Assembly (NCBI GenBank): GCA_030038595.1 | Contig: JASHSW010000230.1 | Location: 1-10,608 of the forward strand | Length of the DNA: 10,608 bases | Direction of reading: 5' to 3' | Origin: Methylovirgula sp. | GTDB lineage: Bacteria; Pseudomonadota; Alphaproteobacteria; Rhizobiales; Beijerinckiaceae | In this document: piece after piece, positions 7,515-10,608 of the stretch | Layout: each line of letters opens with the position of its first letter | Position numbering within the stretch: the first letter of the stretch is position 1 | Program-made: the position numbers and the translations under genes | Notes under the pieces: model-generated | The model's database searches: none | Told to the model about the DNA's origin: nothing | Seen by the model: the letters and a program-made list of their open reading frames with translations, nothing else

Positions 7515-7536
7515 CGGCATTCCGCGGGAATCGCCG
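7515..7536 (+). promoter_or_regulatory. hairpin in the infC 5' leader
   Basis: CGGC-ATTCC, loop GCG, GGAAT, one bulged C, then GCCG make a 9-bp stem with a 3-nt loop. It ends 17 nt before the infC ribosome binding site and has no U-run, so it is not an intrinsic terminator. The upstream TCCCG at 7501-7505 could compete for CGGGA at 7525-7529, giving a second fold. A role in controlling infC translation is an inference. Confidence 0.4.
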
Positions 7537-7553
7537 GATTCGATCCTTCACGA

Positions 7554-7559
7554 GAGGAG
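7554..7559 (+). promoter_or_regulatory. ribosome binding site that fixes the AUU start of infC
   Basis: GAGGAG lies 8 nt before ATT at 7568 and 20 nt before the first in-frame ATG at 7580. Only the ATT is at proper distance. That choice also yields the N-terminus MRRPMK, which matches the MRRP start of rhizobial IF3 proteins. Confidence 0.8.
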
Positions 7560-7567
7560 ACCAACCC

Positions 7568-8107
7568 ATTCGCCGTCCCATGAAGAGTGCTCAGGCCCCG
7601 CAAAAGGACGGGCCGCGTATCAACCGTGAAATCCGCGCTCGCGAAGTTCAACTCATCGATGCCGAAGGGCACAACCGAGGCATCGTTGAAGCCGCCGAAG
7701 CCCAGCAATCCGCCGACGAAGCCGGCCTCGACCTCGTCGAGATCGTTCCGACCGCCGATCCTCCCGTCTGCAAGATCTTGGATTACGGCAAGTTCCGCTT
7801 TCTCGAACAGAAGAAGGCGGCGGAAGCGCGTAAAAAGCAGAAGATCGTCGAAATCAAGGAAATCAAGCTCAGGCCCGGTATCGACGAACACGACTACGGC
7901 GTGAAGATGAAATCCGTGCGCCGCTTCTTCGAGGAAGGCGACAAGGTGAAAATTACCCTGCGCTTCCGCGGCCGCGAAATGGCCCACCAGGAACTCGGAT
8001 ATAAGCTCCTCGACCGGGTGCGCGCCGAGACCCTGCCTTTCGCCAAAGTCGAAACCGAACCTCTGATGGAAGGTCGCCAGATGGTGATGATCTTGGCGCC
8101 GAAATGA
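7568..8107 (+). CDS. infC: translation initiation factor IF-3 (AUU start)
   Basis: IF3 binds the 30S subunit, keeps it apart from 50S and checks the start codon and initiator tRNA. Starting at ATT 7568 gives 179 residues, the normal bacterial size. The N-domain is at about 14-83 with [16 protein letters not shown] and [13 protein letters not shown] Lys-rich linker [11 protein letters not shown] spans 83-93. The C-domain begins [19 protein letters not shown] and holds the signature RFRGREMAH at 132-140, ending in VMILAPK. The frame is open back to 7427, but those residues are unlike the family. The ATT is chosen from the ribosome binding site and the conserved MRRP N-terminus. An AUU start makes infC mRNA a poor substrate when IF3 is plentiful, the known self-control in E. 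coli. rpmI follows after 205 bp of structured leader. Confidence 0.96.
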   Translation: MRRPMKSAQAPQKDGPRINREIRAREVQLIDAEGHNRGIVEAAEAQQSADEAGLDLVEIVPTADPPVCKILDYGKFRFLEQKKAAEARKKQKIVEIKEIKLRPGIDEHDYGVKMKSVRRFFEEGDKVKITLRFRGREMAHQELGYKLLDRVRAETLPFAKVETEPLMEGRQMVMILAPK

Positions 8108-8172
8108 GCAGCCCGTCCGCATCCTCGCGGCTCGCCGTCGAGGTTGCCTTGGCTACGGCTTTACGCTTATAA
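8104..8172 (+). CDS. 22-residue reading frame overlapping the infC stop (doubtful)
   Basis: The infC stop and an ATG overlap as ATGA at 8104-8107. The new frame runs 22 codons to TAA at 8170-8172, giving a Ser/Ala/Leu-rich peptide that starts [11 protein letters not shown]. Its end lies within the -10 of the candidate rpmI promoter. One stop in four is preceded by an A that makes ATGA, so the overlap alone is weak evidence. It may be a translated tail or nothing. Confidence 0.15.
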   Translation: MSSPSASSRLAVEVALATALRL

Positions 8173-8173
8173 C
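8144..8173 (+). promoter_or_regulatory. candidate promoter for rpmI-rplT
   Basis: TTGCCT at 8144-8149 and TATAAC at 8168-8173 are separated by 18 nt, or by 17 nt if the hexamer is taken as TTATAA at 8167-8172. The -10 matches five of six consensus bases. Transcription would start near 8180, immediately before the first hairpin of the rpmI leader. Confidence 0.45.
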
Positions 8174-8185
8174 GCCCGCTTCTTG

Positions 8186-8295
8186 GAACCGCCCGGCTGA
8201 TAAGGGCTGCCGTGGCGGTTCTTGTGCTCGTTCGGCAACGAACGGAGCGGGAGTTTCCCCGCTCGAACCAATAAGCGGCGCCGCCTCGCGGCGCC
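8186..8295 (+). ncRNA. structured 5' leader of rpmI-rplT, candidate ribosomal-protein autoregulatory element
   Basis: Four strong hairpins fill the gap before rpmI. A: GAACCGCC-CGGC (8186-8197) pairs with GCCG and GGCGGTTC (8209-8221), 12 bp with one bulged T and an 11-nt loop. B: GCTCGTTCG (8226-8234) pairs with CGAAC, G bulge, GAGC (8239-8248), closed by a GCAA tetraloop. C: GAGCGGG (8245-8251) pairs with CCCGCTC (8258-8264). D: GGCGCCGC (8277-8284) pairs with GCGGCGCC (8288-8295), ending 5 nt before the rpmI ribosome binding site. B and C both need GAGC at 8245-8248. GAACC at 8265-8269 can take GGTTC (8217-8221) from hairpin A. In E. coli, L20 represses rpmI-rplT by binding folded RNA in this part of the operon. 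That the same control operates here is inferred. No U-run follows any stem, so control would be at translation rather than by intrinsic termination. Confidence 0.55.
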
Positions 8296-8312
8296 CGGAT
8301 GGAGACGAGCAA

Positions 8313-8513
8313 ATGCCCAAGTTGAAGACGAAAGCGGGCGCCAAAAAGCGGTTCAAGCTGACGGCGACCGGCAAAGTGATCCATGCGCAACGCGGCAAGC
8401 GCCACGGCATGATCAAGCGCACCAACAAGCAGATCCGCAATCTGCGCGGCACCAAGGTCCTGTTCAAGACCGACGGCGAGAACGTAAAGAAGTTCTTTCT
8501 GCCCAACGCCTGA
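8313..8513 (+). CDS. rpmI: 50S ribosomal protein bL35
   Basis: The 66-residue, very basic protein has the family start [15 protein letters not shown], the middle [20 protein letters not shown], and a C-terminus ending KKFFLPNA. It is a component of the large ribosomal subunit. GGAG at 8301-8304, 8 nt before the ATG, is the ribosome binding site, and a GC-rich hairpin ends just upstream of it. rplT follows after 21 bp, so the two are cotranscribed and probably coordinately controlled through the rpmI leader. Confidence 0.98.
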   Translation: MPKLKTKAGAKKRFKLTATGKVIHAQRGKRHGMIKRTNKQIRNLRGTKVLFKTDGENVKKFFLPNA

Positions 8514-8534
8514 TTCTTTGTCTGGAGATCTGCC

Positions 8535-8900
8535 ATGGCTCGCGTCAAGCGCGGCGTCACCTCGCATGCCAAACATAAGAAGACCCTGAAGGCCGCCAAG
8601 GGCTTTTACGGTCGGCGCAAGAATACGATCCGCGCCGCCAAGGCCGCCGTCGATCGTTCCATGCAATATGCGACGCGCGATCGTAAGGCCAAGAAGCGCG
8701 AGTTCCGCGCGCTGTGGATCCAGCGCCTCAATGCCGCGGCGCGCCAATTCGGGCTCAGCTATTCGCGTTTCATCGACGGCCTGTCGCGCGCCGGCATCGA
8801 AATCGACCGCAAGGTGCTTTCGGACCTCGCGATCCGCGAGCCTGGTGCCTTCAAGGCGATCGTCGAACAGGCAAAGGCCGCCCTGCCCGGCAAGGCGTGA
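8535..8900 (+). CDS. rplT: 50S ribosomal protein bL20
   Basis: The 121-residue basic protein matches bL20 along its whole length: [27 protein letters not shown]... at the start, then [21 protein letters not shown] and the globular C-terminal segment with [24 protein letters not shown]. bL20 binds 23S rRNA early in 50S assembly. In E. coli and Bacillus it also represses its own operon by binding the mRNA, which makes it the natural candidate ligand for the rpmI leader here. The ribosome binding site is GGAG at 8524-8527, 7 nt before the ATG. The gene ends 13 bp from the convergent small gene on the other strand, and no hairpin terminator is visible in that gap. Confidence 0.98.
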   Translation: MARVKRGVTSHAKHKKTLKAAKGFYGRRKNTIRAAKAAVDRSMQYATRDRKAKKREFRALWIQRLNAAARQFGLSYSRFIDGLSRAGIEIDRKVLSDLAIREPGAFKAIVEQAKAALPGKA

Positions 8901-8913
8901 GGCTCTCCGGCGT

Positions 8914-9192
8914 CTAATCCAACTGCATGCGCTTGCGCCGCCCGTGCCGCGCCATAGGCGCGTGTCTGCGCCGATGCCGATAGGCATAGGTATGGCGGTT
9001 GGCGCCGGCCGGCACCGGCGCAAGTTGATGCATATGTGCAACGGGGCCGAAGGACGCAAGGCACCGGTTATAGGCATCGGCCGCTTGGATCTTCTCGCAG
9101 TCCTTGATGGACCGCGGCGCCGCGGAAAGAGGCGCGAATAGGCCGACCCCAAGCGCCGCAAACAGCAGCAGCATCGCTCGCAAGCTTTTCAT
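8914..9192 (-). CDS. small secreted His/Arg-rich protein of unknown function
   Basis: The 92-residue product begins with a clear Sec signal peptide: MKSLR, a hydrophobic core at about 6-20, and probable cleavage after A24 or A25 (PLSAA/PRS). The mature part of about 67 residues has two cysteines, C32 and C44, within DCEKIQAADAYNRCLASFGP. This could allow one periplasmic disulfide. A tail rich in His and Arg follows (HTYAYRHRRRHAPMARHGRRKRMQL). Six histidines fall between 53 and 83, which could bind metal or a polyanion, though this is a guess. I recall similar short proteins with a DCE...YN.CLASFGP block in other Rhizobiales, but none of known function. The start overlaps the pheT stop as ATGA and the GAGGGG just before it is too close for a normal ribosome binding site, so translation is probably coupled to pheT. 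It is convergent with rplT. Confidence 0.8.
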   Translation of the reverse strand: MKSLRAMLLLFAALGVGLFAPLSAAPRSIKDCEKIQAADAYNRCLASFGPVAHMHQLAPVPAGANRHTYAYRHRRRHAPMARHGRRKRMQLD

Positions 9193-10608
9193 CCCCTCAG
9201 AACAGCGCCCGTTCTGGCGCCGACTTCCGCAACGATCCGGCCGGCCACCGCGCCGATCTCGGCTTCCGTCAGCGTGTGGTCGCGCGGCTGCAAAGTGACG
9301 GTTACGGCAACCGACTTCTTGCCGGCCGCGATCCCGTTGCCTTCGTAGACGTCGAACACGGTAACGTCGGCGACGAGAACGCGATCCGCCGCACTCACCG
9401 CGTTCACGATCTCGGCGGCGTTCACGCCGCGATCGACCACGAAAGCGAAATCGCGCTCGACCGGCATGAATTCGGATAGCTCCAGCTTCGGTTTGGTCTT
9501 CGTCGCCTTCGATTTGGGCGATGGTATGTCATCGAGCCGCAATTCAAATGCGACAACCCGCACGCCGATCCCAAGCGCGTCGAGCACGGCCGGATGAAGC
9601 TCGCCAAAGTGCCCGACGACGTTCTTTGGCTTGAATTGCAATGCGCCCGAACGGCCGGGATGAAACCAGGGCGGCCCTCCCGATACGATCGCCAAACCGC
9701 CGAGCGGCGCGCCGAGCGCGCCGAGCAGCGCCAGTGCGTCGGCCTTGGCATCGAAAAGATCGGCGTTCGCCTCGCCGGCCGCCCAATGCCGTCCCGCGGC
9801 GGCGAGCCGCGCCCGACCCTGCCGCACGCCGGCGGCAGACATCTTTTGGTCGGCCGGTTCCGTACCCAAAAAGATTTGTCCAACCTCGAACAAGGCGATG
9901 TCGGGAAACCCCCGGTCGGCGTTGCGTTTGGCTGCGGTGATGAGACCCGGCAGCAAGCTCGGCCGCAGATCGGAAAGATCGGCGGCAATCGGATTGGCAA
10001 GAACCAGAGCCGCGTCGCCGCCGCCGAACAGAACCGCCTGCTCGTGCGAGATGAACGACCAGCATACCGCTTCGACGAGGCCGTTGGCGGCAAGCGCCCG
10101 TTTGGCGGTGCCGGTACGCCGCTGCAGCGGATCGAGAACCGGGGTTGTGACCTTGGCTGCATCGGCCGGAAGCGGCTCGGCAGGCACCCGCTCGAGGCCG
10201 GCGATGCGCAGGATCTCTTCGACAAGATCGGCTTTGCCTTCGATGTCGGGCCGCCAGCTCGGCGCTTCGACCACGACGAGATCGCTGTTACCGACCACAT
10301 TGGCGAGTTTGAAGCCTAAATGTTCGAGGATCGTGGCCATTTCCGAGATTGAGAGCTCGACGCCGGTCAACCGGCGCACCTCGCTCCACGGAAAGGTGAT
10401 GCGCGTTTTGGCATCCGGTACGTGACCCGCAAGGATGATTTCGGAAGCAGCGCCGCCGCAAAATTCGAGCGTGAGTTTCGTTGCGTATTCGATGCCGGGC
10501 ACACAAAAGGCCGGATCGACGCCGCGCTCGAAACGATAGCGCGCGTCCGAGGTGATGCTGAGGCGGCGGCCGGTGCGGGCGATATTGCGCGGATCCCACA
10601 GCGCCGAC
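9189..10608 (-). CDS. pheT: phenylalanyl-tRNA synthetase beta subunit (EC 6.1.1.20), 5' part beyond the right edge
   Basis: The frame has no stop through to the window edge, so about 472 C-terminal residues of the usual 800 or so are visible. PheT pairs with PheS as an alpha2-beta2 enzyme that charges tRNA-Phe. The visible part starts in the B3/B4 editing domain, with SALWDPRNIARTGRR and SDARYRFERGVDPAF just inside the edge. The B5 domain follows (TRITFPWSEVRRLTGVELS... LEHLGF), then the catalytic-like core with PSWRPDIEGKADLVEEILRIAG and NPIAADLSDLRPSLLPGL. It ends with the anticodon-binding FDX-ACB domain (FMPVERDFAFVVD... VFDVYEGNGIAAGKKSVA... TLTEAEI). The GTG at 10502 is internal, not the start. 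pheS should lie to the right, outside the window. The stop overlaps the start of the small secreted gene. Confidence 0.96.
   Translation of the reverse strand, partial: SALWDPRNIARTGRRLSITSDARYRFERGVDPAFCVPGIEYATKLTLEFCGGAASEIILAGHVPDAKTRITFPWSEVRRLTGVELSISEMATILEHLGFKLANVVGNSDLVVVEAPSWRPDIEGKADLVEEILRIAGLERVPAEPLPADAAKVTTPVLDPLQRRTGTAKRALAANGLVEAVCWSFISHEQAVLFGGGDAALVLANPIAADLSDLRPSLLPGLITAAKRNADRGFPDIALFEVGQIFLGTEPADQKMSAAGVRQGRARLAAAGRHWAAGEANADLFDAKADALALLGALGAPLGGLAIVSGGPPWFHPGRSGALQFKPKNVVGHFGELHPAVLDALGIGVRVVAFELRLDDIPSPKSKATKTKPKLELSEFMPVERDFAFVVDRGVNAAEIVNAVSAADRVLVADVTVFDVYEGNGIAAGKKSVAVTVTLQPRDHTLTEAEIGAVAGRIVAEVGARTGAVLRG

Noticed and set aside
7427..7567. 47-residue N-terminal extension of IF3 starting at the ATG 7427
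   Set aside because: It is unlike IF3 and has no suitable ribosome binding site. The GAGGAG at 7554 points to the ATT at 7568.
8186..8264. Reading the hairpins after infC as an intrinsic terminator
   Set aside because: No stem is followed by a run of T on the plus strand, and rpmI and rplT lie just downstream. A translational leader fits better.
7953..9161. 402-codon open frame on the minus strand across infC, rpmI and rplT
   Set aside because: It is antisense to three certain genes, Arg/Pro-rich with no recognisable domain: a shadow of high-GC codon use.
9594..10319. 241-codon plus-strand frame opposite pheT
   Set aside because: Antisense to clear PheT domains, and its protein sequence has no recognisable features.
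1..10608. Search for a new defence, mobile or biosynthetic system
   Set aside because: All long genes are housekeeping or common accessory families in one compositional style. No integrase, transposase, direct-repeat array, tRNA-linked att site or toxin-antitoxin pair was seen.

Overview
The window is a GC-rich stretch of chromosome from an alphaproteobacterium, most likely a member of the Hyphomicrobiales (Rhizobiales). Three things point there: hisB followed by a DUF2628 gene, the form of HslV with a short propeptide, and the pairing of an alpha/beta hydrolase and a GT4 glycosyltransferase with infC-rpmI-rplT. The sequence alone does not fix the family. It is core-genome housekeeping DNA: I found no mobile element, tRNA, rRNA, CRISPR array or defence module.

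Left part (1-973, minus strand): the 3' end of a histidine-biosynthesis transcription unit, with hisB followed 11 bp later by a DUF2628 membrane-protein gene that runs off the left edge. A divergent control region (974-1236) separates it from the protein-quality-control genes. That region has a good candidate heat-shock (RpoH-type) promoter, which also helps to choose the hslV start.

Middle left (1237-5253, plus strand): hslV and hslU (ATP-dependent HslVU protease), trpS (tryptophanyl-tRNA synthetase) and a TonB-family protein with no ExbB/ExbD genes beside it. A 12-codon reading frame links the hslV stop to the hslU start by shared bases.

Middle right (5263-7373): an alpha/beta hydrolase on the minus strand, convergent with the TonB gene and divergent from a GT4 glycosyltransferase on the plus strand. 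The two divergent starts are 74 bp apart, and each has a GAGG-type ribosome binding site 8 nt from its start codon.

Right part (7374-10608): infC, rpmI and rplT on the plus strand encode IF3, bL35 and bL20. infC starts at an AUU codon, the classic device for IF3 self-regulation. The infC leader holds a well-positioned 22-codon reading frame and a hairpin. The 205-bp infC-rpmI gap has a promoter-like sequence and then several strong, partly mutually exclusive hairpins, so it is a good candidate ribosomal-protein autoregulatory leader. Facing rplT on the minus strand are a small secreted, His/Arg-rich protein gene and pheT (incomplete at the right edge), joined by an ATGA overlap. In many relatives pheS-pheT follow rplT on the same strand, so this order is rearranged.

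No new multi-gene system is evident. The parts most worth following up are the rpmI leader RNA, the infC leader reading frame, and the small secreted protein coupled to pheT.
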